Below are positions 18,561-26,119 of a DNA stretch of 64,000 nucleotides, one piece after another. Under the pieces are notes generated by a model. That model had not been told where the DNA came from, did no database searches, and saw only the letters and a program-made list of their open reading frames with translations. The stretch lies in assembly GCA_036504595.1 (NCBI GenBank), contig DASXUX010000022.1, forward strand, positions 62,001-126,000, in the 5' to 3' direction. Source of the stretch: DASXUX01 sp036504595 (GTDB lineage: Bacteria; Planctomycetota; SZUA-567; H5-PLA8). The first letter of the stretch is position 1; each line of letters starts with the position of its first letter. A program made the position numbers and the translations under genes.

Positions 18561-20518
18561 AGCTCTTCTCGGCGGAGCCCTCGCTCAGTTCGGAGGGGCG
18601 CTTCGTCTGGGAGCCGGAGTTGCGCGTCCGGCGCACCGAAAGGATTTTCGCTGACCCTCATCAGCCGCGGCACGTCTGGGTCGCCACAGCTAAAGGCATT
18701 ATGGAGAGTCGCGACGAAGGCGGCTCCTGGGAACTTCTGCCCAGCACGGCTCCCACGGAGGTCGGCCGCATTGCGGACGTTCTGTTTGCGCCGCTGGATG
18801 CGCAACTCATACTTCTGGCGTCGCGCGAACGCGGGATCTTTCGCTCCATAGACGGCGGCAAAACCTGGCAAGTACTTGGGACGCCGGCAAACGGCCTCAA
18901 ATCGCTTCAGGTGCTGCGCCTGGCTTGCGATGAAGAGGAGCGCAGGACGCGCGTGCTCTATGCAACGCATGGCGATGCGGCGGCGGGCATTTCGAAATCC
19001 ATCGACGGCGGGAAGACGTGGTTCGGTATTGCGGAGCATTTGTGCGCGCAGGAAATTCTGCTGGAAGCCGGCGACATACTCGTGAGCGCTCGCCGCCGCG
19101 AGGAAGACGGCACGTGGGGCATCTACCAGAGTCAGGACAGCGGTGAAACGTTCGGCGAGAGCGCGCGTGACGTCCGCTGCACGGCCGCGGGAGTCAACCG
19201 CATTAAACACGCCGGCGTATGGTTCGGTGTGCAGAAGGGCAAGCTGCTTCATCGCGTGGCCATCGCGAACCATGAGGTTATCCCGGACTGGCAGCCCGTC
19301 GGCCCTCCCAAAGACGGGCAGTGGGCTTCCATCTTCGGCTCCTTTGGCCGCGACATTAATGATGATGTGCTCTATGCCTACGACCCGGCACAATATGGAT
19401 TGGTCGCTTCGCGCGACGAATTTAAAACGTGGTGGACCGAGAACAGCGGACTGTTCGACGGGCCGCTGGTGAAGGAAGGCGCCAGCGTCTGCGCGTCGGC
19501 TAACGGCAAGGTGCTGTATGCATCGATCAACGGCCAGTTGTACGTCGGGCGGTTGGCAGGCCCGGCTGAAGGGCCGGTGATCGTCTCGTGCGAGATCACG
19601 CCGAGCGTGGTGAAGTGGGTGAAGGACGGCCCGATTCAGTTCACAGCCAAGGTGCTGCCATTCGACAAAGACCCGAAATCAAAAATCAAGCAGGTGTGGG
19701 CCAACATCGGGCACATTCGCGGGCCCGGCAATTTTGCTCTGGTAGCGCCGGCCTCCGTGCCGGCAGGAAAGGACGCCGGCCAAACCCTCGACGGCGTGTT
19801 CTCGGGGACGTTTGCGATGGGCAAGGACTTTCCCGCCAACTGGCACGACCGGCGGCAGGGAATTCCAGGCGAGATCATCATCCAGGTTTCCGCGCGCGAC
19901 GACAAGAACCGTCAGACTGCTGAGAACCTGCCGCTGTACGTTTTGCCGAAGCCCGAGAGCTTTGTGTATTGGGACGGCGAGAACGTGCGCTGGGGCGGCA
20001 AGCTCGCGGACGGCTGCCGCTCCACCTACAACCAGAGGTTTGATCCGCGAAATGGGATCGTGGATGAAATCGAGACCGACGCGCATGCGGGCAAGCGCTG
20101 CCTGCGAGTGCATTCGGCCCGCGGCCCGTGGGTCAGCGGCTGGGGGTCGAGTTGGACGGCCGGAAAAAACCTGACCGATATGGACTACGTGAGCTTCTGG
20201 ATCAAAGGACATGCGGCATCTAAGACGGACGTGAAAGTAATGCTCTCCGATGCGCCCAGCGCTGGCCACGAACCGCACCTTTCCAGCGCCGTATGGCTGA
20301 TCAAAGACGGCTTCTTGCAGGAGCTCAAGACGGATTATCAGCAAGTGCGGGTACCGATCACGAAGTTTCTGAGAAAGACGGAATTCATTCTCGATGTGTG
20401 CGGCGGCATCGCGTTCGGCGGCGACGATCCGGAGGGACACAACTTCTACGTGGACGATATTTGCATGGAGGTGGAAGGCTCGCGCGATCCCGCGCCGCCC
20501 TCGACGCCTCAGAAATAG
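18491..20518 (+). CDS. Secreted BNR/sortilin-like repeat protein
   Basis: A 675-residue exported protein. Its signal peptide contains L-C-V-L-C-V-L-C-V-L-C, encoded by the right arm of a word repeat. The first half is a beta-propeller with Asp-box/BNR repeats: S-R-D-E-G-G-S-W, two S-I-D-G-G-K-T-W and S-Q-D-S-G-E-T-F. These occur in sortilin-like and sialidase-like propellers. The second half holds an Ig-like part and a C-terminal carbohydrate-binding-like beta-sandwich. Catalytic sialidase residues were not recognised, so a binding role is more likely. A palindromic element is inserted in frame near residue 420. Confidence 0.75.
   Translation: MNKKSTPILPSLCVLCVLCVLCGELFSAEPSLSSEGRFVWEPELRVRRTERIFADPHQPRHVWVATAKGIMESRDEGGSWELLPSTAPTEVGRIADVLFAPLDAQLILLASRERGIFRSIDGGKTWQVLGTPANGLKSLQVLRLACDEEERRTRVLYATHGDAAAGISKSIDGGKTWFGIAEHLCAQEILLEAGDILVSARRREEDGTWGIYQSQDSGETFGESARDVRCTAAGVNRIKHAGVWFGVQKGKLLHRVAIANHEVIPDWQPVGPPKDGQWASIFGSFGRDINDDVLYAYDPAQYGLVASRDEFKTWWTENSGLFDGPLVKEGASVCASANGKVLYASINGQLYVGRLAGPAEGPVIVSCEITPSVVKWVKDGPIQFTAKVLPFDKDPKSKIKQVWANIGHIRGPGNFALVAPASVPAGKDAGQTLDGVFSGTFAMGKDFPANWHDRRQGIPGEIIIQVSARDDKNRQTAENLPLYVLPKPESFVYWDGENVRWGGKLADGCRSTYNQRFDPRNGIVDEIETDAHAGKRCLRVHSARGPWVSGWGSSWTAGKNLTDMDYVSFWIKGHAASKTDVKVMLSDAPSAGHEPHLSSAVWLIKDGFLQELKTDYQQVRVPITKFLRKTEFILDVCGGIAFGGDDPEGHNFYVDDICMEVEGSRDPAPPSTPQK
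19741..19786 (+). repeat. In-frame palindromic element, copy c
   Basis: A 46-bp copy starting GGTAGCGCCGGCCTCCG, read as V-A-P-A-S-V-P-A-G-K-D-A-G. It lies in a linker between strands of the BNR protein. Confidence 0.85.
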
Positions 20519-20576
20519 ACAGTTGTGGCGCGCGCGTGAGTGCCGGCACTTTGGCTTGCAGTCAGGGGCCAGCGGA

Positions 20577-20582
20577 TACAAT
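20577..20582 (+). promoter_or_regulatory. Possible -10 box before the DUF4091-type gene
   Basis: TACAAT is a fair -10 hexamer. The possible -35 boxes, TTGGCT and TTGCAG, have spacers of 20 and 15 bases, which is not ideal. The gene follows a 124-bp gap and may have its own promoter. Confidence 0.25.
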
Positions 20583-20642
20583 TCGCGCGCATAACGCTGC
20601 ACAATCGAACGGGTATCCCTGCGCACAAACAAGGAGTCTGCG

Positions 20643-23528
20643 ATGAGACCCATCCTCGTTGTGGTGCTCGTGGTGTCTGCGATGGCGGCGGCCGGCGCCG
20701 CGGATGCGGCTGCCACCAGCGAACGAAAAGAAGTTCGGCTCCTCTACAGCTTCGAAGACGTCGCGGAAGCTTCACAGCTTGCGGCGCAAGCGGAGAACCT
20801 GGCGTTCGATGTGGTTCAGGACAATGGTGTCACTCATGGCAAAAATTGCTGCCGGCTGGTGGCCAAACAGGGCGCGGAGTTCGCGACCCTTGAGCTGCGC
20901 GGCGAGAAGATCAAGAACTGGGGCGGCTTCGACTACCTGGCGCTGGACGTGTTCTATGATCGCGATGCGAAACTGACGTTTGTCTTTGAGCTATGGGATG
21001 CATTGACCAAGAACTATCACACGCGCTGCACATTCGAAGACACGCAGCTTCACAAGGGCCGCAATGCGCTGATGTGGAAGATCAACCGCGCTAGAAGGAA
21101 TGGCAAAGAAGGACGCGACTGGAGCGAACTCGAACCCAAAGACAAGATGCAGATGAACGGGCTGACCAAAGCCAAGTTCTTCTTCGCGCCGTTCAAGGAT
21201 GGCGGGGACACGGTGCTTTGGATCGACAACCTGCGGCTGCTGCAAGAGGACGCCGTCGGAGGCAAGCTTGAGGTCAAGTTGCCCGAAGGCGCCAAGGCAT
21301 TCGATTTTGGCGCAAAGAGTCAGCTCGTTCGCGGCTTCACGCACGCCGGACCTGAGACCGCATGGGATGAAAAGGCCGGCTTTGGGTTCAGCGGTAAAGA
21401 CCTTCAGGTCACCGGCAAATGCTGGCCTGACCCGCTGACCGGCGACGGCGTGGCGGCGAAGTCAGGTTCCTTCCGCTTCGAAGTGTCTGTTCCGGATGGC
21501 GAATACTGCGTGTGGCTAAGCGCGGGCAAGGTGCTCGACCCGGAGCGCCTCGGCGATCCGTATGTGCTCAAGGCCGGCGACAAGACCCTGTGCAGCGAGA
21601 CTGTGACGCCGAAGGATTTCTATAGCGACAAATACCTGTACCGGCACATGCGCACGCAGTACTCCGAGCGTCCAAACGCGCTCTGGTTGGATTATGTGGA
21701 CAGCGTCAGCCCCGGACTGAGCCTGAAAGTGAAGGTCGCCGGCGGCAAGCTTGGCATTGAGGCGTCCAACCACTGGCTGTCCGCGTTGATCGTCATGCCT
21801 GCCAGGGACGAGGCCGCTTTCAATGCTCTGGCCGAGGAAATCAAGGCACAGCGCATCAAGTACTTCTACAAATCCCTGTACCTGGATCCGCATGAGAAAC
21901 CGAAGAAAGGTGCTGGCGACGGTTCGTACGCGTTGTGGACACCGGCGCCGACGGCAACGATCAGTCCTTGGACGGGTCCGTCCGAAAAAGATCGCGCCAC
22001 GAAAGAAATGAAGCTGCTTGCCGCGGCCGGACAGCGCGTCGTCGCGAGGTTGTGCGTGACGGCGTTTGAGGATTTGGGCAAAGGCGATCTGGCTGTTTCG
22101 GATCTGACGGGTCCGGGCACGATCGCCGCATCGAGCATTCGCCGCTACTATCAGAACTACCGCATCTCCGGGACTTCTGTCAGCGAGATGGGGCTGCTGC
22201 CGTGGACGAAGATTCGTTTCGAGCCGGGGATCACGTGGGCGTATTGGCTGTGGTTGAAGGTTCCCGCGGACGCCAAGCCTGGCACTTACAAGGCGACGGC
22301 AACCTTCACGCCGGAGAAGGGTGGAGCGAAGGACTTCCCGATTGAGCTCGACGTGTGCGCGTTCAAAGTCGAGGACAAGCTGCCACTGAGTTTGGGCATG
22401 TACTATAGCTTGTGGGATTTTCCGGCCGGCGTGGACCGGCGCAAGATGGCGGTCGAGCAACACACCTTCATGCGCGAGATCGGCTTCACCGGCACATGCG
22501 TGGGTTCGGGAAATCTCACTGGGCTGAAAGGCCGCGACAAAGTCACGGTGGCGTTCGATCCGATGCTCTTCGACGTGGCGAAGGAAGTGGGAATGGGACG
22601 CGTGCCCGAGCAGTATTCGATGGGCAACAGCCTGGGCATGGCGCGAGCGATTGCGCGGCGGCTGGGCGCAAAAGTCGATCAGAACCCGGGCTGCGAGATG
22701 CAGCGGCCGGAACTGAAGGCGTATTACCAGGACGCCATTCGACAATATCGCGCATTCATTGAAAGCACAGGCGTGCCCGTCGCAGTCGAAGTCGTTGACG
22801 AGCCGCGTGAAGTTCCCAATCCGTGGAACCGTAATCTGGAGCATACCTGCACGTATGCGGACTGGATTCATGACGTGGGCGGACTGAAGATCTTCGCGAC
22901 GCCAATGGGCGACTCGCAAGGCGGCAAAGACTATACCTCGCTCACAGACCATCTCGACATTGTTTCTGTTCACGCCTATGCCGGTTCGAAGAAGATGATC
23001 GAGGCTACGCAGGCGAAAAACAAAACGCTCTGGTTCTACAACACGGGCATGGACCGCTTCTCCTGGGGATTCTACGCATGGCGGATGAACGCAAAAGGCC
23101 GCTGGGAGTGGCATTGGTGCTTTACTGACGGCAGTGGGCCGGAAGGCTATCCTTGTCCGAACGAGTGGTACACGCCGTTCACCGCGAACGACGCCTTCAC
23201 GCTGCGGGCGCCTTGCTTTGAGTATCCCGGCGGGATGCTTTTCAAATCGTGCTACTTGAACGTTTCAGAAGGCATCAACGATTACGCCTGGCTGCTGACG
23301 TTGGAGAAGGCAATAGCTGAGAACAAAGCATCGCCCGTTGCGGCGGAAGCCGCGCAATTCCTGAACGCAACTCGGAACGCCATTCCAACATTGCCCGGAG
23401 TCAAAGGGCTGGCATCGGCCGACGCCGGCGCGCTGGTGGGCGCGGGCATCGACACGCCGGCTGCGGAGAACGTGGAATTGTGGCGTCGGAAGATCGCGGA
23501 TTTCTTGGCAAAGCTGACGGCGAAGTGA
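20643..23528 (+). CDS. Large secreted DUF4091-type glycosidase-like protein
   Basis: A 961-residue protein with a signal peptide of about 24 residues and AAGGAG 6 bases before the ATG. The N-terminal 200 residues look like a carbohydrate-binding beta-sandwich, then there is an Ig-like region. From about 570 a TIM-barrel-like domain follows with V-V-D-E-P-R-E-V-P and D-H-L-D-I-V-S-V-H-A-Y. The C-terminus, with Y-P-G-G-M-L-F-K-S and I-N-D-Y-A-W-L-L-T-L-E, is typical of DUF4091, a domain attached to putative glycoside hydrolases. The E in V-D-E-P could be catalytic. Substrate unknown. Confidence 0.8.
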   Translation: MRPILVVVLVVSAMAAAGAADAAATSERKEVRLLYSFEDVAEASQLAAQAENLAFDVVQDNGVTHGKNCCRLVAKQGAEFATLELRGEKIKNWGGFDYLALDVFYDRDAKLTFVFELWDALTKNYHTRCTFEDTQLHKGRNALMWKINRARRNGKEGRDWSELEPKDKMQMNGLTKAKFFFAPFKDGGDTVLWIDNLRLLQEDAVGGKLEVKLPEGAKAFDFGAKSQLVRGFTHAGPETAWDEKAGFGFSGKDLQVTGKCWPDPLTGDGVAAKSGSFRFEVSVPDGEYCVWLSAGKVLDPERLGDPYVLKAGDKTLCSETVTPKDFYSDKYLYRHMRTQYSERPNALWLDYVDSVSPGLSLKVKVAGGKLGIEASNHWLSALIVMPARDEAAFNALAEEIKAQRIKYFYKSLYLDPHEKPKKGAGDGSYALWTPAPTATISPWTGPSEKDRATKEMKLLAAAGQRVVARLCVTAFEDLGKGDLAVSDLTGPGTIAASSIRRYYQNYRISGTSVSEMGLLPWTKIRFEPGITWAYWLWLKVPADAKPGTYKATATFTPEKGGAKDFPIELDVCAFKVEDKLPLSLGMYYSLWDFPAGVDRRKMAVEQHTFMREIGFTGTCVGSGNLTGLKGRDKVTVAFDPMLFDVAKEVGMGRVPEQYSMGNSLGMARAIARRLGAKVDQNPGCEMQRPELKAYYQDAIRQYRAFIESTGVPVAVEVVDEPREVPNPWNRNLEHTCTYADWIHDVGGLKIFATPMGDSQGGKDYTSLTDHLDIVSVHAYAGSKKMIEATQAKNKTLWFYNTGMDRFSWGFYAWRMNAKGRWEWHWCFTDGSGPEGYPCPNEWYTPFTANDAFTLRAPCFEYPGGMLFKSCYLNVSEGINDYAWLLTLEKAIAENKASPVAAEAAQFLNATRNAIPTLPGVKGLASADAGALVGAGIDTPAAENVELWRRKIADFLAKLTAK

Positions 23529-23658
23529 CAGTTACCTTCTCCCCTGCGGGGAGAAGGCCGACGTGAGCGAAGCGAACGCGGGATGAGGGGGTGCCCCGAT
23601 CGGCCCCCTCACCCGCCGCGCCTCTGGCGCGGCACCCTCTCCCCGCAGGGGAGAGGGA
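23529..23658. terminator. Double G/C hairpin after the DUF4091-type gene
   Basis: Two strong hairpins, CTTCTCCCC/GGGGAGAAG and CCTCTCCCC/GGGGAGAGG, flank a CCCCCTCACCC segment just after the stop codon. They have no T-run, so they are better described as a terminator-like dispersed repeat; similar ones follow other genes at 42.3, 48.2 and 51.9 kb. Confidence 0.55.
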
Positions 23659-23801
23659 AACGGCAGCCGCAGATACGGTGATTCACCCAAGCAACTCTGT
23701 CATTGACTTCTGGCGGCTGAGTTTGGTATTGTGTCCTGCGGCACACTTCGTGCCATAGCCCCGCGCCGCATTGAACGGGCTTGATATCGGCGCAGAAAGG
23801 A

Positions 23802-24911
23802 ATGTCTGATCCAAGAGTTCGGGAACACATCGCACGTATCGCCGCACAGCTCATGTATGAACGCCTCGAAACCGAGTATTTCACCGCCAAACGAAAAGCA
23901 GCCAGACAAATCGGATTGGATTGCCGCTTCCATCCCAAAGACCTGCCGTCTAACCGCGAAATCCGCGACCACATTCAAATCCTAGCCTGCATGTACGAAG
24001 GCGAGAAACGTTTTGAAAACTTGCAGATGATGCGGCTGGATGCGCTGCGGCTGATGCGAAAGCTGCGGCGTTTCCGGCCGGCGTTGATCGGCAGCGTGCT
24101 GACCGGACACATCCGAAAAGGATCGGACATCGACATCCACGTGTTCTCCGACCAGCTTTCGTCGGTCACGCTGGTTCTGGATGACCTCGGCCTTCAGTAC
24201 GACGTGGAACACAAGCGCGTGGTCAAGCACAACGAAGAGCGCGTCTTTACTCACGTTCACGTTGCGGATCGTTTCAGCATCGAACTGACGATCTACGCCG
24301 AGGACAAGGTCGGGTACGTGTTCAAGAGTTCCATCACCGGCAAAGCGATCGAACGCGCGACGTTGCCGGAACTGGAACAATTCCTGCGCGCAGAATACCC
24401 GGACATTGACTTGGAAGAAGAAGCTCAGCGGCTTGAGGAGCAGATCGACTGCTATGATCTCTACCGCTTGCTTCTTCAGCCGCTGGAAAATGTAAAGCAG
24501 AATCCGAAGTACCATCCTGAAGGCGACGCGCTGTACCATAGCCTGCAGGTCTTCGAACTGGCTCGCGAGGCGCGTCCGTGGGACGAGGAGTTCGTGCTGG
24601 CGGCGCTGCTTCACGACATTGGGAAAGCGCTCGACCCGGCGGACCACGTCACTGCCGGCCTGCAGGCGCTGGAAGGCGCCATTACGCCACGCACGGAATT
24701 TTTGATCGCACATCACATGGACGCGCATCTTCTGCGTGCCGGAACGCTGGGCCACCGAGCGGCGTGCCGCTTGCGCGAAGCGGAAGACTTCGAGGAGCTG
24801 ATGCTGCTGCGCGATCTGGACGATCAAGGCCGCCGTCCGGGCGCCATCGTGTGCACGCTGGACGAATCGTTCGAGTACCTGCGTTCACTTGAAGACCAGG
24901 AATGGCGCTAA
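23802..24911 (+). CDS. Nucleotidyltransferase fused to HD domain
   Basis: A 369-residue soluble protein. A pol-beta-type nucleotidyltransferase domain has G-S-V-L-T-G-H at 97-103, S-D-I-D-I at 108-112 and a third acid in S-I-E-L-T-I (E161). An HD domain follows: H-P-E-G-D-A-L-Y-H-S with H246, L-L-H-D-I-G-K with H271/D272, and H282. The H-P-E-G-D part resembles the HD domain of bacterial CCA-adding enzymes, but the front half does not look like a CCA enzyme, so it is better called an uncharacterised NTase-HD protein. The ATG at 23802 is chosen over an in-frame TTG at 23781; neither has a well-spaced ribosome binding site. Confidence 0.8.
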   Translation: MSDPRVREHIARIAAQLMYERLETEYFTAKRKAARQIGLDCRFHPKDLPSNREIRDHIQILACMYEGEKRFENLQMMRLDALRLMRKLRRFRPALIGSVLTGHIRKGSDIDIHVFSDQLSSVTLVLDDLGLQYDVEHKRVVKHNEERVFTHVHVADRFSIELTIYAEDKVGYVFKSSITGKAIERATLPELEQFLRAEYPDIDLEEEAQRLEEQIDCYDLYRLLLQPLENVKQNPKYHPEGDALYHSLQVFELAREARPWDEEFVLAALLHDIGKALDPADHVTAGLQALEGAITPRTEFLIAHHMDAHLLRAGTLGHRAACRLREAEDFEELMLLRDLDDQGRRPGAIVCTLDESFEYLRSLEDQEWR

Positions 24912-24922
24912 AGCTTCAACGG

Positions 24923-26119
24923 TTACCTGCGGCCATCCAATGGAAGGAAGCCGCGGTCCACGTTGAGGATCAGAATGGCGAGCGCCGTGCTGTAGCCGCG
25001 GCCCATGCTAAGTACGGGTTGCCCGTGGCCGGGCGGAAAGGGGAAGCTGCCATCGGCGTCCTGCCGTTCGCGGAGAATGCGCACCAGGCGTTGGAAGTAC
25101 GGCGTGAAGGCGTCGTCCATACTCTCGGCTCGGGTGTGATAGAGCCCGCGTGCGGCGAAGAATTGCGCCGCATAAAAATGCGGCCCCTGCCAGCGCGGCG
25201 GGTGGGATTGCAGCCAGTTGCGCGCCAGACGCAGTTTCTCTTTATCGGCGTCGGAGCCGAACAGCGCATAGTTCAGCATTCCGGCGCCGGTGACGTGCCG
25301 CACGGTCAGTCCCGCCGCGTCCACGGAGAAACCGCCTTTTTCCTCCGGCTTCGCGTCCGGAGCAATTCGCTGGCTGGCGCCGACGTATTCGACCGCACGC
25401 TCAATGCTGCTCTTGGGCAGCGGCTCGTCGCGCAGTTGCGCGCCGCTCATTTCCAGCAGGAACCAAGTGCTCAGCATGCGGTCGTTGCTGCGCGTTTTGT
25501 CGTCCGGGCGCCAGCCGCCGCCATAGGATGGATCGGCGGACTTGTCCTGCGCCTGCAGGGAGTACTCCAGGGCCGCGCGTGCTTTTTTGTAGAGCGCCAG
25601 ATTTCGCTTTGGGTCGCCGCCGGTGCCGGTGAGTTCAAGGCAAGCGATCGCCGCCAGAGCGTGGTCTTCGCTGGGCTCTTCCGTTCCGCCGAGAAAAGAC
25701 TGCGGACTGTTCTTGAGCAGCCAATCGGCTCCAGCTTGCATGGGCGCGCCGTAGACCGGGTCATCGAGCGTGTGACCGCTGGACAGACAGGCGAGCAGGA
25801 ACAGAGCTGTGACCGCTTTGGGGCGGCTATCGCCCAGTGCTCCGTCTTTCTGGATGCCGACGAGGAATTTCAGCCCGCGTTCCACCATCTCGCTGCGGCG
25901 CTCCTGGTCGCGCAGGCGCGCGGCTTCTGGCGTCTGGGTCTGGGTCTGGGTCTGGGAAGAAGGCGCGATGGGTTCGGCTGGCCGGGCGGCGAGCGCCGTC
26001 ACGCAGAGCACGAGAACCCACATTCGATTCTGGATTCTGGATTTAGAATTTTGGATTGATCGACGCAACCGACTCGGTCTTAATCCAAAATCAAAAATCG
26101 AAAATCCCAGATGGTTCAT
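24923..26119 (-). CDS. Squalene-cyclase/prenyltransferase-fold protein (cluster B)
   Basis: A 398-residue protein of the alpha-toroid type, with repeated W-L-L/G-L-K-F-L-V-G-I-Q-K-D-G-A-type repeats and a final Q-D-A-D-G-S-F-P-F-P. No D-x-D-D cyclase motif is seen, so it is probably not a working terpene cyclase. The ATG at 26119 overlaps the upstream stop (ATGA) and has GGAG 8 bases before it. In that reading the first 32 residues come from a word repeat and precede a signal peptide beginning M-W-V-L-V-L. An alternative ATG at 26023 gives a normal signal peptide but no ribosome binding site. A translated Q-T-Q-T-Q-T-Q-T run is also repeat-derived. It is the last gene of cluster B. Confidence 0.75.
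   Translation of the reverse strand: MNHLGFSIFDFGLRPSRLRRSIQNSKSRIQNRMWVLVLCVTALAARPAEPIAPSSQTQTQTQTPEAARLRDQERRSEMVERGLKFLVGIQKDGALGDSRPKAVTALFLLACLSSGHTLDDPVYGAPMQAGADWLLKNSPQSFLGGTEEPSEDHALAAIACLELTGTGGDPKRNLALYKKARAALEYSLQAQDKSADPSYGGGWRPDDKTRSNDRMLSTWFLLEMSGAQLRDEPLPKSSIERAVEYVGASQRIAPDAKPEEKGGFSVDAAGLTVRHVTGAGMLNYALFGSDADKEKLRLARNWLQSHPPRWQGPHFYAAQFFAARGLYHTRAESMDDAFTPYFQRLVRILRERQDADGSFPFPPGHGQPVLSMGRGYSTALAILILNVDRGFLPLDGRR
25926..25957. repeat. Word-repeat element W8, translated as Q-T repeats
   Basis: Four copies of GTCTGG(G) lie in frame in the gene at 24923, just after its signal peptide, and are read on the minus strand as Q-T-Q-T-Q-T-Q-T. The word matches W2. Confidence 0.75.
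26024..26110. repeat. Word-repeat element W9 (GATTCTGG / AATCCAAAA words)
   Basis: The left arm holds GATTCTGGATTCTGGATTTA-type words, the right arm AATCCAAAATCAAAAATCG-type words. The arms are loosely inverted. The element is far more AT-rich than its neighbours and lies between the two possible starts of the gene at 24923. Confidence 0.8.

Noticed and set aside
23529..23658. Intrinsic terminator in the strict sense
   Set aside because: The stems are strong but not followed by a T-run, so the entry is kept only as terminator-like.
24902..26059. 385-residue open frame on the plus strand
   Set aside because: Opposite to the alpha-toroid gene, with no recognisable domain or ribosome site.
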